This document shows positions 15,504 to 25,088 of a DNA stretch of 34,353 nt, in pieces. The stretch is taken from assembly GCA_964357255.1 (NCBI GenBank), contig CAYHKQ010000016.1, positions 1-34,353 on the forward strand. Direction: 5' to 3'. Position numbers and translations under genes: made by a program. Below the pieces are notes generated by a model. That model was not told the DNA's origin. It saw only the letters and a program-made list of their open reading frames with translations, and made no database searches. Position 1 is the first letter of the stretch, and every line of letters starts with the position of its first letter. This DNA is from JBBTIS01 sp038059855. GTDB lineage: Bacteria; Elusimicrobiota; Elusimicrobia; JACQPE01.

Positions 15504-16181
15504 GTGCCGAACGCTGTCGCGATTGAGTCCTCCGGCGCTCACTTAAGTTTCGCCGTGGCTCGGCGGGGTCAAATCGTCAACAGCGCGCTTTTTGACGCGC
15601 AGTGGCGGCATGAAAAAATTTTCTGGCGGCGTTTTCCCCGTCTGCTCGAAAATTCAAAAATCAAACTCAAGGATATGGATTTTTTCGCGACCACGCGAGG
15701 CCCGGGCCGGTTCACCGGGATCCGCTTGAGTTTAACCATTGTCAACACCTGGTCCTGGCTTCTCAAAAAACCCGTCTTTGCGCCCACGACTTTAGAGCTA
15801 ATGGCCTGGCAGGCAAGGCAAGAGAAGGGACAACTAATAGCATTGACGGCGTTCAGCGGGGCCGTGGTGGCAAGCCAAACCAATCGGCAAGGAATTCTGT
15901 GTGAGCCAAAAACATTTGTAAACCTTGAAGCGTTTTTTAAAAAGGCCTCTTCTTCGGTAAAAAAGGCGCGCCTCATTTATTACGCCCAGCCCAATTTGAA
16001 AGAAGAAATTAAACGACAAGCCCTGCAAGCGGGATTTGCCGACGCCAAAGCCGTTGTTCCCAGCGCCCGCCAACTCCTGAGCTTCGCCCAGGTCCGGCCC
16101 AAGGACCAAAAACTTTGGCGCCGGCCCGCTAAATTGCCCGCTCCCCTTTATCTTAAACAAAACTGGCCCTTTATTTCCTAA
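15504..16181 (+). CDS. tsaB: tRNA threonylcarbamoyladenosine protein TsaB
   Basis: This 225-aa protein of the ASKHA-fold TsaB/YeaZ family is the scaffold that pairs with TsaD to form the t6A37 modification of ANN-decoding tRNAs. The hallmark GPGRFTGIRLS (GPGSFTGLR in most relatives) follows the DFFATTRGPG strand; the N-terminal AIESSGAHLSFAV is the phosphate-1-like loop, with Ser-Ser in place of the usual Asp-Thr-Ser. The GTG start at 15504 touches the previous stop. tsaD, tsaC and tsaE are not in the window. Function is well supported by the motif; binding to ATP is normally lost in TsaB. Confidence 0.88.
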   Translation: MPNAVAIESSGAHLSFAVARRGQIVNSALFDAQWRHEKIFWRRFPRLLENSKIKLKDMDFFATTRGPGRFTGIRLSLTIVNTWSWLLKKPVFAPTTLELMAWQARQEKGQLIALTAFSGAVVASQTNRQGILCEPKTFVNLEAFFKKASSSVKKARLIYYAQPNLKEEIKRQALQAGFADAKAVVPSARQLLSFAQVRPKDQKLWRRPAKLPAPLYLKQNWPFIS

Positions 16182-16234
16182 AGTTTTTGCGCCAAACTAT
16201 AAAAGGTAATCTCAGAAAAGGAAAGGCGATTGAT

Positions 16235-18352
16235 GTGACAAAAACAAATAAAAAGAAATTTTTCCTAGCCTCGGTCGCCTCGATCGCCCTAGTCGCCTTT
16301 CCACTTGCGTGGGCCGAAAACGTCCCCAAAGCCTCCTATCTTCATTACCTTAAATATCTCCTTTATCAACGAACCGACGAGCCCTCAAAAGCCTTGGCTG
16401 AGCTTATCCTGGCTTATCAAGCTAATCCCAAAGCCGAGGAACTGGCCGAGGAAATCGTGGAAACGGCGCTCGATATGCAACAGATTCAAATCGCAAAAGT
16501 CTATATGCAGGTGGCTCAACAGCGTCACCCTAACGACACTCAAACCAAACTGCTGGAGGCCAAGGTGATGATGTCGCAAGGCCTTCTCGACGACGCCCTT
16601 ATCGCTTTGAAACAGGCCTTGGCCAGGGAACCTAAAAATCCGGAAGTCCTGCTGGACTTGGCCGCGATTTACGCGGAACTCAACGACAAGACCTCGGCCA
16701 TGCGCTATTTGGATTCCTATCTAAAAATTTCGCCCTCCACACCCGATCTTCTCAAAATCAAGGCGGCCTATCAGATCGAGGACAATGATCCCAAAGTCAT
16801 TGACACGCTCAAAGAGGCATTTGAACAAGACCCGGAAGACCCCGAAGTCCTTGAAGGATTGATCGGCGCCTATCAAAAATACAAAAACGTTTCTGATTTA
16901 GAATCTTTTTTAAGTCAGGCCAGCCGGGACAATCCGCTCAACAACCAGCTTCGCCTCAAACTCTGCGCCGTTTCAGAATCAGGCGTGGCACGCAAAAATT
17001 GTCTGCAAGAGGCCTTGGACGCGGAACCCGCAAACACGCAAATCCTAGGATATCTTCTCGAACAATTCGAACGCGAGGAGGCCTGGGAGGAGGCGCTCGA
17101 AACCCTGCGATCCCATTCCCAGACGGCCCAAGCCGACGCGGTCTTTGCCCTTAAAGAAAGCTTTTATCTTCTGCACCTTGATAATCTCAAAGAGGCGGTG
17201 GCAATCCTGGAAACAAAACGCGGCCGATTTCCCGACAACGATGATATTGCCTATTTTCTGGCCCTAGGTTATCAGGACATGAACGAACTGGATAAATCAA
17301 AAACCGTCCTGGCCTCGCTGTACGCCAAACGTCCGGACTGGCGCGAGATGGCCTACACCTACGCTTTGGTGGCCGGAGAAACCGGCGATAACGCGACGAT
17401 GGAAACGGTCCTCGGCGATCTTCACCGGCGCTTTCCCGATGACCCGGCTATTGCCAACGCCCTGGGATTCACTTGGGCGGAACAAGGCAAAAACTTAACG
17501 CAAGCTAAACGCCTGATCGAACGCGCCCTGACAACCGATCCTAAAAACTATTTCTTCCAAGACAGCATGGCATGGGCGCTGTTCAAGGCCGGGCAAATCA
17601 AAGAAGCGGAACTTCTTCTGCGAAAAGCAGCCGAGGCCACGCAGGATCCGGAAATCCTCCTTCATCTGGCTCAACTCGAACAACACGAAGGCCAAGACCG
17701 GCGCGCGTGGTCCGATTATCTCTCCGCAAAATTTAAGCTGGCTCACGCCAAAAAATCGAGCGTCCGCCTTGCCTTGGAAATAAAACGGCTTGAGCGTAGC
17801 CTGAGCCATCGGGCCCGGCCCGCGGCGCGCGAGGTCCTGGGCGAGCGCTCCGCCCTCGCCCAAGCCGGATTTTCCGGCGTTTTCCGCTGTGAATGGCGGC
17901 TCACCGGGCAATCCCCATTCCGATCGCGCGTGTCGCTGGCCATCAGTCCCGAAGAACGAATGAGCGTCCTTTACTGGCCGCCCGGCGCCTTAAAACCGCT
18001 CACAGCCCAAGAAATCGCGATCAGCATGGAAGAAAGCCGGCCGATTCTTGAGGAATTTGAAGCGGCCTTAAAAGGATTCTTTCAGCATCGCTCCTGGAAT
18101 CCCGACGCAACGCGATCGAGCGGCCCGGACGCGATGGATTCGTCCATAGCCAGGCTCAAATGGAAAATCAAAAATAATTTTTCCGTCAGGGCTACAAGCC
18201 GGCACCTTAAAACCGAATTCTCAAATTTTTACACAGACGGCAAACTTCCCACGGCCACAACCCAATTTGGAGGTCTCGTGCCCCGCACCATCCGCTTAAA
18301 CGGCCGCCGCCTCAACGCGACCTGCGAAGCCCTGGATTACGCGAAAGAATAA
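16235..18352 (+). CDS. Large secreted TPR-repeat protein
   Basis: This 705-aa protein has a signal peptide (Lys-rich N-terminus, hydrophobic core, likely cleavage after PLAWA) and then a long array of tetratricopeptide-like helices to about residue 540, e.g. ALKQALAREPKNPEVLLDLAAIYAELND. A C-terminal ~140-residue domain of unknown type follows, with a beta-rich part and a basic stretch. GTG 16235 is chosen: AAAGGAAAGG lies about 9 nt upstream and it gives a clean signal peptide; the TTG at 16187 would add 16 residues before it. It is probably a periplasmic or outer-membrane lipoprotein-free scaffold. Location after tsaB and before pgi is not informative. Confidence 0.82.
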   Translation: MTKTNKKKFFLASVASIALVAFPLAWAENVPKASYLHYLKYLLYQRTDEPSKALAELILAYQANPKAEELAEEIVETALDMQQIQIAKVYMQVAQQRHPNDTQTKLLEAKVMMSQGLLDDALIALKQALAREPKNPEVLLDLAAIYAELNDKTSAMRYLDSYLKISPSTPDLLKIKAAYQIEDNDPKVIDTLKEAFEQDPEDPEVLEGLIGAYQKYKNVSDLESFLSQASRDNPLNNQLRLKLCAVSESGVARKNCLQEALDAEPANTQILGYLLEQFEREEAWEEALETLRSHSQTAQADAVFALKESFYLLHLDNLKEAVAILETKRGRFPDNDDIAYFLALGYQDMNELDKSKTVLASLYAKRPDWREMAYTYALVAGETGDNATMETVLGDLHRRFPDDPAIANALGFTWAEQGKNLTQAKRLIERALTTDPKNYFFQDSMAWALFKAGQIKEAELLLRKAAEATQDPEILLHLAQLEQHEGQDRRAWSDYLSAKFKLAHAKKSSVRLALEIKRLERSLSHRARPAAREVLGERSALAQAGFSGVFRCEWRLTGQSPFRSRVSLAISPEERMSVLYWPPGALKPLTAQEIAISMEESRPILEEFEAALKGFFQHRSWNPDATRSSGPDAMDSSIARLKWKIKNNFSVRATSRHLKTEFSNFYTDGKLPTATTQFGGLVPRTIRLNGRRLNATCEALDYAKE

Positions 18353-18385
18353 ATTGCGCGCTCACCGAACGCGAAAAAATAAAGA

Positions 18386-18391
18386 GATAAT
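18386..18391 (+). promoter_or_regulatory. -10-like hexamer before pgi
   Basis: GATAAT (5/6 match to TATAAT) ends 6 nt before the GTG start of the isomerase gene. No clear -35 is seen. The geometry would fit a leaderless transcript starting at the GTG. Confidence 0.35.
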
Positions 18392-18397
18392 TCCTGC

Positions 18398-19582
18398 GTG
18401 AGGAATCTGCTGACCTATTCTTGGAAACCCGCTTCCTCAATAATTTCTCCTTCCTTTTTGCAAACATGGAAGCGCCGGAACAAACCGTTGGGATTTTTAA
18501 ATCCGCCGGAGGACGGCGCGATCGCAGAGTGGGAAGGAATTCTGCGCCGGTGGCAGGGGCGGATCAACGACTATTGCCTCTTAGGGATCGGGGGTAGCGC
18601 GTTGCCGGCGAGGGCGCTGGTGACATTTTTTACCGGGCCGATGGCGAACGTCGCCGGGCACGGGCCGGCAGGACGGCCCCGTCTGTGGATTCTCGACAGC
18701 GTGGACCCGGCTACGATGCGGCGACACCCGGCCCTTGAGCCCTCCCGGCTCCGGCGCGTCCTCTTTCATGTCGTTTCCAAAAGCGGAAAAACTCTTGAAG
18801 TGGCCGCGATCAAAAACCACATCCTCGCCCTGCTCCGCAAGAATGGCCTTAAAAATTGGAGCGAAAACTTTTTAGTCACCACCTCGCCGGAGCCCGGCAA
18901 TCCCCTGGAAGCCTGGGCCCACAAATACAAAATACCCATCCTGCCCCTGGCGAATGACATTGGCGGACGATTCTGCTCCTTCTCGCCCGTGACCTACACG
19001 GCCGGCTCCCTTCTTGGGCTCGATCTATCCGCCATAAGCCATGGAGCGAAGGAGGGCGGCCGCGACTGGACATACGCCTTAGATTACGCCCAATTTCTCG
19101 CCCGCCACATCAGGCAGGGAAAATCCCTGCTCGGTTTATTTATCTACGGCGACGCGCTTTCGGACTTCGGCGATCTGCTTCTTCAGCTTTTCGCCGAATC
19201 CCTGGGCAAGGACAATAAAGGAATAACCCCGCTCAAATTCATGGGCACCAAGGACCAGCACTCGCTTCTTCAGCTGTATCTAGGCGGCCCGAAGGACAAG
19301 ATAGTCACGATTCTTGGCCTTCGCCAAAATCAGGCCGGCCCATTAGCCCGGGTCCTATGGGCTTCACAAGAAGGCGTGGCCAAGTCTCTTCAAACGCAAG
19401 GGGTTCCCTGCCGCAGATTAATCATCAACGAACACAATGAACGCTCCTGGGGTTACTTAGTCCAATTCTTCCACCTTGCCACGATCGCGCTCGGCCATCT
19501 CCTTAAGGTTAACCCCTTCGACCAGCCTATGGTGGAGCTTCAGAAAAAATTCACCTCGCAACTGCTGAGAACCAAAACTTGA
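18398..19582 (+). CDS. pgi: Glucose-6-phosphate isomerase
   Basis: This 394-aa enzyme interconverts glucose 6-phosphate and fructose 6-phosphate. Motifs: LLGIGGSALPARAL (61-74), VVSKSGKTLE phosphate site (125-134), IGGRFCSFSPV (188-198), catalytic base Glu268 (LFAESLGKD), His288 (GTKDQHSLLQL) and a C-terminal NPFDQPMVELQKK with the catalytic Lys region. It is a short PGI compared with the 550-aa E. coli form, similar to the ~400-450-aa bacterial group. GTG 18398 has no good Shine-Dalgarno but a GATAAT box 6 nt upstream. It overlaps the next gene by 4 nt (TTGA). It supplies the substrate of the phosphofructokinase at 1899-3152. Confidence 0.93.
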   Translation: MRNLLTYSWKPASSIISPSFLQTWKRRNKPLGFLNPPEDGAIAEWEGILRRWQGRINDYCLLGIGGSALPARALVTFFTGPMANVAGHGPAGRPRLWILDSVDPATMRRHPALEPSRLRRVLFHVVSKSGKTLEVAAIKNHILALLRKNGLKNWSENFLVTTSPEPGNPLEAWAHKYKIPILPLANDIGGRFCSFSPVTYTAGSLLGLDLSAISHGAKEGGRDWTYALDYAQFLARHIRQGKSLLGLFIYGDALSDFGDLLLQLFAESLGKDNKGITPLKFMGTKDQHSLLQLYLGGPKDKIVTILGLRQNQAGPLARVLWASQEGVAKSLQTQGVPCRRLIINEHNERSWGYLVQFFHLATIALGHLLKVNPFDQPMVELQKKFTSQLLRTKT

Positions 19583-21654
19583 AAATTTTATCGGCCAGTC
19601 TCTTAATTTTTTTGAGCCTCAACTCTTTCGCCCAAATGCCCGAGGACATAGCCGGCGCCATCCGCCAGGGCAACGCCAGGTTTGCCCGCGCCGATTACCG
19701 AGGAGCGCTCAGCGCCTTTCGCTACGCGCTCACGCGATCTCCCCATGATCGGGCGGCCCGCATGGCCCTGGCCTTAAGCCTGGACCAACTGGGAAAATTC
19801 CGCCAGAGCCTCCTCTTGTGGACGTCCTTGGACGCGGAGGCCGCCTCAAGCGACCCGTGGATTCTCTATTTTCTCGGACGAAACCGCCTGATGCAGGGCG
19901 ATTTAATGCACGCGCAAAAAACCGGCTTAAAGCTCGCGCGATTGCTCGGCACGCCCGATGACGAAGAGACCAAGGAACTTTTGGAACTCAACACCTTATT
20001 GCTCGCCATTACCCAGCATTTGCAAAAAAATTATCCTGATTCCAACGCCAATCTGGATTTTCTCAACACGCTAAACAGCCGCCCCCCGGCAATCGCCCGG
20101 CTCCTGGCCGGCGTCAATTGCCACGGCCTGGGCAATCCCGCCTGCGCGATTGACCGGCTACGCGCAGCAATCAAAATTGACGGAACTTTCCAGGAGGCGC
20201 GGCGCCTGTTGGCCGACATTCAATCCGCTCACGGTGATTTTGACAACGCGTATCTTGAGGCCCGAATTTATATGAAGGCCGAGCAAGATCCTGAGTACCA
20301 AAAAAAATTCCGCGAGTTCGCCAAATACACGACCGCTCCGGCCGAAACTCTTCTTAAAAGCCGAGAAACCGGATTTTCCACAGCCTGGCCCAAGGACCTC
20401 TCCCAAATCCTGCCGGAACCCGGGCCCACGGTAAAAATCGGCCTATGGGCGGATGCCAAGGGAAACCCCCAAACCATGAGCGAAGCGAGCGTGATGGCCG
20501 GCGCGCCCTTTACGGCAAACCTGGCCGGGGCCGGGGCCGTGACCAAGGGCAACAAAAACGAAACCCTGCGCTTGCTCTTCGTCTCCACTCCCTCCGCCCA
20601 GGTAGTCCTCCTTCAGGGAAACCGCGAAATTCGCCTGGCCAAACCGCTCACCTTAAGACCCGAAGAAGACGAACAGGGCAGTTTTCTTATCAAAGGCGCT
20701 CGGCCCTACCGTGAACCCGTCACCATTCACAGCGATCTTCAAGTCCGCAGCCGGCTCCTTGTCGTCCCGGCCAAGGAAGGCTTCTATCTAGTCAACGAAT
20801 TAGGACTGGAAGATTACCTCCTCGGAGTCCTGCCCGCGGAAATCGGCGGGGACAGCCCCAGGGAGGCGCTCCGGGCCCAGGCCGTGCTCGCCCGAAGTTA
20901 CGCTTTGTGGCGCAAAAACACGGATCGCTTTCACCGCCAAAGGGACGACCCCTTCGATCTCTGTGATCAGGTTCACTGTCAAGTGTATAAAGGCGTGCTC
21001 GGCGAAACAGCCACGGCCGGCGAGGCCGTGCTCGAGACCTCAGGCCAGGCATTGGAAAACGAGGGAGCTCCATTTCAAATCTGGTACCATGCGAGTTGTG
21101 GCGGCATTTCAGCGGATACGTCCGCGCGTGATTGGCCCAATCCCCAGCCTCCTGATTTAACGGCGCTCGATCCCATGCAGTGGACGCGCTATTTTGAAAC
21201 GGCCGCCTTCAAAGAGCAAGGCGAGGAATGGTGCTTTGAACAGTCCAGCCGATCAGCATGGATTCGCTTAATAAGTCTCGACGAACTCGACCGAAAAGCC
21301 GGACTCAACTACCCCTCCATCGGCCGGCTCAAATCCGCGGCCATCGAGGAACGCGCTCCCAATGGACGCATCAAAAAACTGCGCCTCACCGGCAGCAAGT
21401 CAAGCCGGCTCATTGACGAAGATTACGCCATCCGCTTGGCCCTGGCCCCGGGCGGCCTTCGCTCCGCTCTGACCGAAATGGTCCCCATATATTTTGGCGG
21501 CCATCAACGCCATTTGCTGTTCTTTGGCCGTGGCTACGGCCACGGCCGCGGCGTCTGCCAAATGGGCGCCATCCGCCAGGGTAAAAAGGGTGTAATGTAT
21601 AAGGACATTCTAAAATTCTACTATCCCAACGCCGCCGTCAAAAAGTCCTACTGA
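19579..21654 (+). CDS. SpoIID/LytB-domain secreted protein with TPR region
   Basis: This 691-aa protein has a short signal peptide (cleavage after NSFA), an N-terminal TPR-like region (about 25-240), a linker and an SpoIID/LytB domain from about residue 390. Catalytic-domain features are LPAEIGG near residue 420 (the glutamate used by SpoIID lytic transglycosylases), YHASCGG near 502 and GYGHGRGVCQMGA near 652. SpoIID cleaves peptidoglycan glycan strands denuded of stem peptides. This organism shows no sporulation genes here, so a role in cell-wall remodelling is likely. The TTG start overlaps the pgi stop as TTGA. TPR repeats ahead of the domain suggest docking to a partner. Confidence 0.87.
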   Translation: MKILSASLLIFLSLNSFAQMPEDIAGAIRQGNARFARADYRGALSAFRYALTRSPHDRAARMALALSLDQLGKFRQSLLLWTSLDAEAASSDPWILYFLGRNRLMQGDLMHAQKTGLKLARLLGTPDDEETKELLELNTLLLAITQHLQKNYPDSNANLDFLNTLNSRPPAIARLLAGVNCHGLGNPACAIDRLRAAIKIDGTFQEARRLLADIQSAHGDFDNAYLEARIYMKAEQDPEYQKKFREFAKYTTAPAETLLKSRETGFSTAWPKDLSQILPEPGPTVKIGLWADAKGNPQTMSEASVMAGAPFTANLAGAGAVTKGNKNETLRLLFVSTPSAQVVLLQGNREIRLAKPLTLRPEEDEQGSFLIKGARPYREPVTIHSDLQVRSRLLVVPAKEGFYLVNELGLEDYLLGVLPAEIGGDSPREALRAQAVLARSYALWRKNTDRFHRQRDDPFDLCDQVHCQVYKGVLGETATAGEAVLETSGQALENEGAPFQIWYHASCGGISADTSARDWPNPQPPDLTALDPMQWTRYFETAAFKEQGEEWCFEQSSRSAWIRLISLDELDRKAGLNYPSIGRLKSAAIEERAPNGRIKKLRLTGSKSSRLIDEDYAIRLALAPGGLRSALTEMVPIYFGGHQRHLLFFGRGYGHGRGVCQMGAIRQGKKGVMYKDILKFYYPNAAVKKSY

Positions 21655-21700
21655 CCATTTAGTAAAATTTAAATCTTGTCTCCCTTGTAGCGTCAATAAC

Positions 21701-22861
21701 ATGAATCACGCGACAAAAAAAAAGGTTAGCGCCCCCCATCGCCACGGGGAAAAACTACTTTTTACTCCAGGCCCCCTGACGACCAGCCTCACCGTCAAGC
21801 AGGCCATGCTTCGCGATTTGGGCTCAAGGGACCAGGAATTTACCGGCTTAATCCGCGAAATCCGTGAACAGCTCTTAAGGCTGGCCGGGGTCGGCGAACC
21901 GGAGCACACCTGCGTTCTGATGCAGGGAAGCGGCACCTTTGCCGTGGAGGCTGTGCTGTCTTCGGTAATTCCGGCTCAGGGAAAATTGCTCGTGATCGCC
22001 AACGGCGCTTATGGAACGCGCATGGCCCAGATAGCAAAAACCCTAAAAATTTCCACCCAAATTCTCGAATTTGCCGAAACGGATAAACCCTCATTGCCCC
22101 AGGTCAACGCGGCCCTCTGGCAAGACCGCGGCATAACCCATGTCGGCCTGATCCATTGTGAAACCACGAGCGGAATCATCAACCCGGTCGAAGAAATCGG
22201 CGCCTTGGCGGCCAAGGCCGGAAAAATTTTCATTGTGGACGCGATGAGCAGTTTCGGCGCCATGCCCCTGGACATGGAAAAAAACCATATCCATTACCTC
22301 GTGTCCTCGGCCAACAAATGCATCGAGGGCGTCCCCGGATTCGCTTTTGTCCTGGCCCGGCGAGAATGCCTGGAGGCCGCGTCCGGCTTAGCCCGTAGCG
22401 TAAGCCTGGACTTATCGGCTCAAGCCAAGGAGTTGGACCGCTCCGGGCAATTCCGCTTTACGCCGCCCACCCATGCCCTTGCCGCCTTTGGCCAGGCGCT
22501 CAGAGAACTTGAGGAAGAGGGCGGGATCAAGGGCCGCCAGGCGCGCTACCGAAGCAATTACGAAACATTGGTCCAAGGCATGCGAGCCTTAGGTTTTCGA
22601 GAGCTCCTGCCCGAAAGCAATCAAGGCTATATCATCACTTCTTTTCTCTATCCCAAACATCCCGATTTCCGATTTGAAGATTTTTACGCGCGCTTAAACC
22701 AAAAAAACTTTGTTATTTATCCCGGCAAGGTCAGCCGCGCGGATTGCTTTCGCATCGGCAGCATCGGACGAATTTTCCCCGAGGATGTGCGCGCCTTGCT
22801 CGCGGCCATCCGCGAAACGCTCAATGAAATGAGCATCTCCTTGGAGGTTTCCTTACCATGA
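21701..22861 (+). CDS. phnW: 2-aminoethylphosphonate:pyruvate transaminase
   Basis: This 386-aa PLP enzyme of aminotransferase class V transfers the amino group of 2-aminoethylphosphonate to pyruvate, giving phosphonoacetaldehyde and alanine. LLFTPGPLTTS at the N-terminus, QGSGTF (75-80), VDAMSSFGA and the PLP lysine Lys206 in SSANKCIEGVPGF all match PhnW. The C-terminal YPGKVSRADCFRIGSIG segment is also typical. Start is ATG 21701, with no clear Shine-Dalgarno. The next gene, phnX, overlaps by 4 nt (ATGA), which fixes the pathway. Confidence 0.95.
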   Translation: MNHATKKKVSAPHRHGEKLLFTPGPLTTSLTVKQAMLRDLGSRDQEFTGLIREIREQLLRLAGVGEPEHTCVLMQGSGTFAVEAVLSSVIPAQGKLLVIANGAYGTRMAQIAKTLKISTQILEFAETDKPSLPQVNAALWQDRGITHVGLIHCETTSGIINPVEEIGALAAKAGKIFIVDAMSSFGAMPLDMEKNHIHYLVSSANKCIEGVPGFAFVLARRECLEAASGLARSVSLDLSAQAKELDRSGQFRFTPPTHALAAFGQALRELEEEGGIKGRQARYRSNYETLVQGMRALGFRELLPESNQGYIITSFLYPKHPDFRFEDFYARLNQKNFVIYPGKVSRADCFRIGSIGRIFPEDVRALLAAIRETLNEMSISLEVSLP

Positions 22862-23700
22862 ACAACTCTCATCATTTCTCCTACCAACGCTCATACCGCG
22901 GCCAGGTCAAGGCCGTCATTCTCGATTGGGCCGGCACTACCATGGATTACGGATGCATGGCGCCCGCCGTGGTTTTCGTCGAGGTCTTCAAGCGCAAGAA
23001 CGTCCCCATCACCATGGAGCAGGCGCGCGAACCCATGGGCGCCCATAAAAAAGTGCATATCCGCGCCATCTCGCGCATCACGCCCGTGGCTAAAAAATGG
23101 GAACAAACGCACGGTCGCGCCTGCACCGAAGACGATGTGGAGGCCATGTTCCAGGACTTCGTGCCGCTTCAATTGGCCTGCCTGGCTGATTACGCGGAGC
23201 TGATCCCCGGCACAATCGAGGCGGTCAAAAAATTCCGCCAGATGGGTTTAAAAATCGGCTCGACCACGGGCTACACGAATCAAATGATGAAGATTTTGCT
23301 CGAGGAAGCCAAAAAACGCGGCTACGAACCAGACTCCACGGTATGCGCGAGCGATGTCCCGGCGGCGCGGCCCTACCCGTGGATGTGCCTTCAAAATGCC
23401 TTAAATCTCCAGGTCTTCCCCATGGAAGCCATCGTTAAAATCGGCGACACGCTACCCGACATCGAGGAAGGTTTAAATGCCGGCATGTGGACCGTCGGCC
23501 TGGCCAAAACCGGCAATGAGATGGGCCTCACCGAGGCTGAAATTAACGCCCTGGAACCCGCGGACCGCCAAACGCGCCTTGAGCGCGCTTACAAAAGAAT
23601 GTGCCAAACCGGCGCCCATTACGTGGTGGATGATATTTTCTCCGCTGTCGGGCTCATCGAAGAAATCAACGCTCGGCTCGCTCGCGGCGAACGGCCATAA
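22858..23700 (+). CDS. phnX: Phosphonoacetaldehyde hydrolase
   Basis: This 280-aa HAD-superfamily enzyme cleaves the C-P bond of phosphonoacetaldehyde to acetaldehyde and phosphate. The nucleophile is Asp23 in VILDWAGTTMDYG. Lys64 in EPMGAHKKVHIRA aligns with the Schiff-base lysine of the Bacillus enzyme. Asp/Gly in KIGDTLPDIEEGLNAGMWTVG form HAD motif IV. Length and motif order are complete. It is translationally coupled to phnW by ATGA. Together they form the classical inducible AEP catabolic route. Confidence 0.96.
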   Translation: MNNSHHFSYQRSYRGQVKAVILDWAGTTMDYGCMAPAVVFVEVFKRKNVPITMEQAREPMGAHKKVHIRAISRITPVAKKWEQTHGRACTEDDVEAMFQDFVPLQLACLADYAELIPGTIEAVKKFRQMGLKIGSTTGYTNQMMKILLEEAKKRGYEPDSTVCASDVPAARPYPWMCLQNALNLQVFPMEAIVKIGDTLPDIEEGLNAGMWTVGLAKTGNEMGLTEAEINALEPADRQTRLERAYKRMCQTGAHYVVDDIFSAVGLIEEINARLARGERP

Positions 23701-23721
23701 AGACTTCCCTTGTCTCTTGTT

Positions 23722-25083
23722 ATGCCAACGGGAATTTTGGAGCAACGGCAAGCCAATCCGGTTATTCCTGACCCTGCCACGCCACGCCACGGCTTTTCCT
23801 TCTACCGCAACTCCTCTTTTCTCGGACTCTTAATCCTCTACGCCGCGTACTATTTATGCCGACAGAATCTCGGCATCGCGTATCTGCCCATGAAAACCGC
23901 TCTAGGGCTGAGCCCTATGGCCTTTGGAACAATCGCAAGCCTGGGAACCCTGGTATATGCGCTCGGAAAATTCGCCACCGGCCCCCTGGCGGATGCGCGA
24001 GGAGGCCGCTTTGTTCTTTTCCTGGGCCTGGCCGGTTCCGTTGTCGCTTCCCTAATTTTCAGCCTTGGCTCGGGTGTAGCCTTTTTTGCGATTTTTTGGG
24101 CCGTTAACCGCCTGTTTCAATCCATGGGCTGGGGCGGAGTGGTGAGCATTGTCTCGCGCTGGTTTAACACCCGTTCCCATGGAACCGCCATGGGCGCTAT
24201 ATCCATCTCGTATCAATTCGGCGCGGTCTTGGCCGCCCTGCTGGTCGGATTGCTCCTGTCCTGGGGGCTGGGCTGGCGATCCCTGTTCGTCGTGCCCGCC
24301 CTGGTCCTCGCGGCAATCGGTATGGCAACGCATTGGATGATTTGGAACAGCCCCGGCGACGCGGGTCATCGAGCGCCCTGGGATAATCACTCCGCAAACG
24401 CAAACAACGCGGAGGCTTTGGCCGAACCGCAAACGGCCTATCTGGCGCGCTTTAAAATTCTTCTTTCCAACCGCCTCTTTGTTCTTATGTGCCTGCTATC
24501 CTTCATCCTCACTCTCTTGAGAGAATGTTTCAATCTCTGGATGCCGGCCTACTTTTTCGAAATGGGAGCCACGGCCGCCACGGCCGCTTTTAAGTCAGCC
24601 GTTTTCCCTGTCTTAGGTTGCGCCGGCACTCTATTCGCCGGCTGGTTTTCCGACCGCTATCTCAAAGGCAGGAGAACGCCCATTATGGGAGCCCTGCTAT
24701 GCGGATTGGCTTTGAGCCTCTTGGCTCTGAGCCATCTCAAAACCATTGTTGAGCGGTTGGCGCAAGCCGGATTCGCTCTGGACCAGGGTGCCGCGGCAGT
24801 AATCCTGGTAGGATTGGCCGGTTTCTTTCTCTTGGGCCCTTACTCCCTAGTCGGCGGAGGCGTGGTTGCCCTTGACTTTGGAGGCCGCCAAAGAGCGAGC
24901 ACGGCCGCCGGACTCCTCGACGGCGTGGGCTATTTAGGCGCCATACTGGCCGGCCTGGGTCTGGCCAAAATCCTGACGGTCTTTGGCTGGTCCATGGCCT
25001 TCGGACTGATGGCCGCGCTGACGTTCGCGGGCCTAGGCTTGTGCGCCGCCCTCTGGCGATCAGGGCCGACTCGACAAAATTAA
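23722..25083 (+). CDS. MFS organophosphate:phosphate antiporter (OPA) family transporter
   Basis: This 453-aa inner-membrane protein has 12 predicted helices. The early AAYYLCRQNLGIAYLPM segment resembles GlpT/UhpT-type OPA transporters (R-N rich TM1) and GKFATGPLADARGGR is the MFS motif A. It follows phnX by 21 nt and may import 2-aminoethylphosphonate or another organophosphonate in exchange for phosphate. Glycerol 3-phosphate cannot be ruled out. ATG 23722 is preferred over TTG 23710; neither has a clear ribosome site. Confidence 0.88.
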   Translation: MPTGILEQRQANPVIPDPATPRHGFSFYRNSSFLGLLILYAAYYLCRQNLGIAYLPMKTALGLSPMAFGTIASLGTLVYALGKFATGPLADARGGRFVLFLGLAGSVVASLIFSLGSGVAFFAIFWAVNRLFQSMGWGGVVSIVSRWFNTRSHGTAMGAISISYQFGAVLAALLVGLLLSWGLGWRSLFVVPALVLAAIGMATHWMIWNSPGDAGHRAPWDNHSANANNAEALAEPQTAYLARFKILLSNRLFVLMCLLSFILTLLRECFNLWMPAYFFEMGATAATAAFKSAVFPVLGCAGTLFAGWFSDRYLKGRRTPIMGALLCGLALSLLALSHLKTIVERLAQAGFALDQGAAAVILVGLAGFFLLGPYSLVGGGVVALDFGGRQRASTAAGLLDGVGYLGAILAGLGLAKILTVFGWSMAFGLMAALTFAGLGLCAALWRSGPTRQN

Positions 25084-25088
25084 AAAGT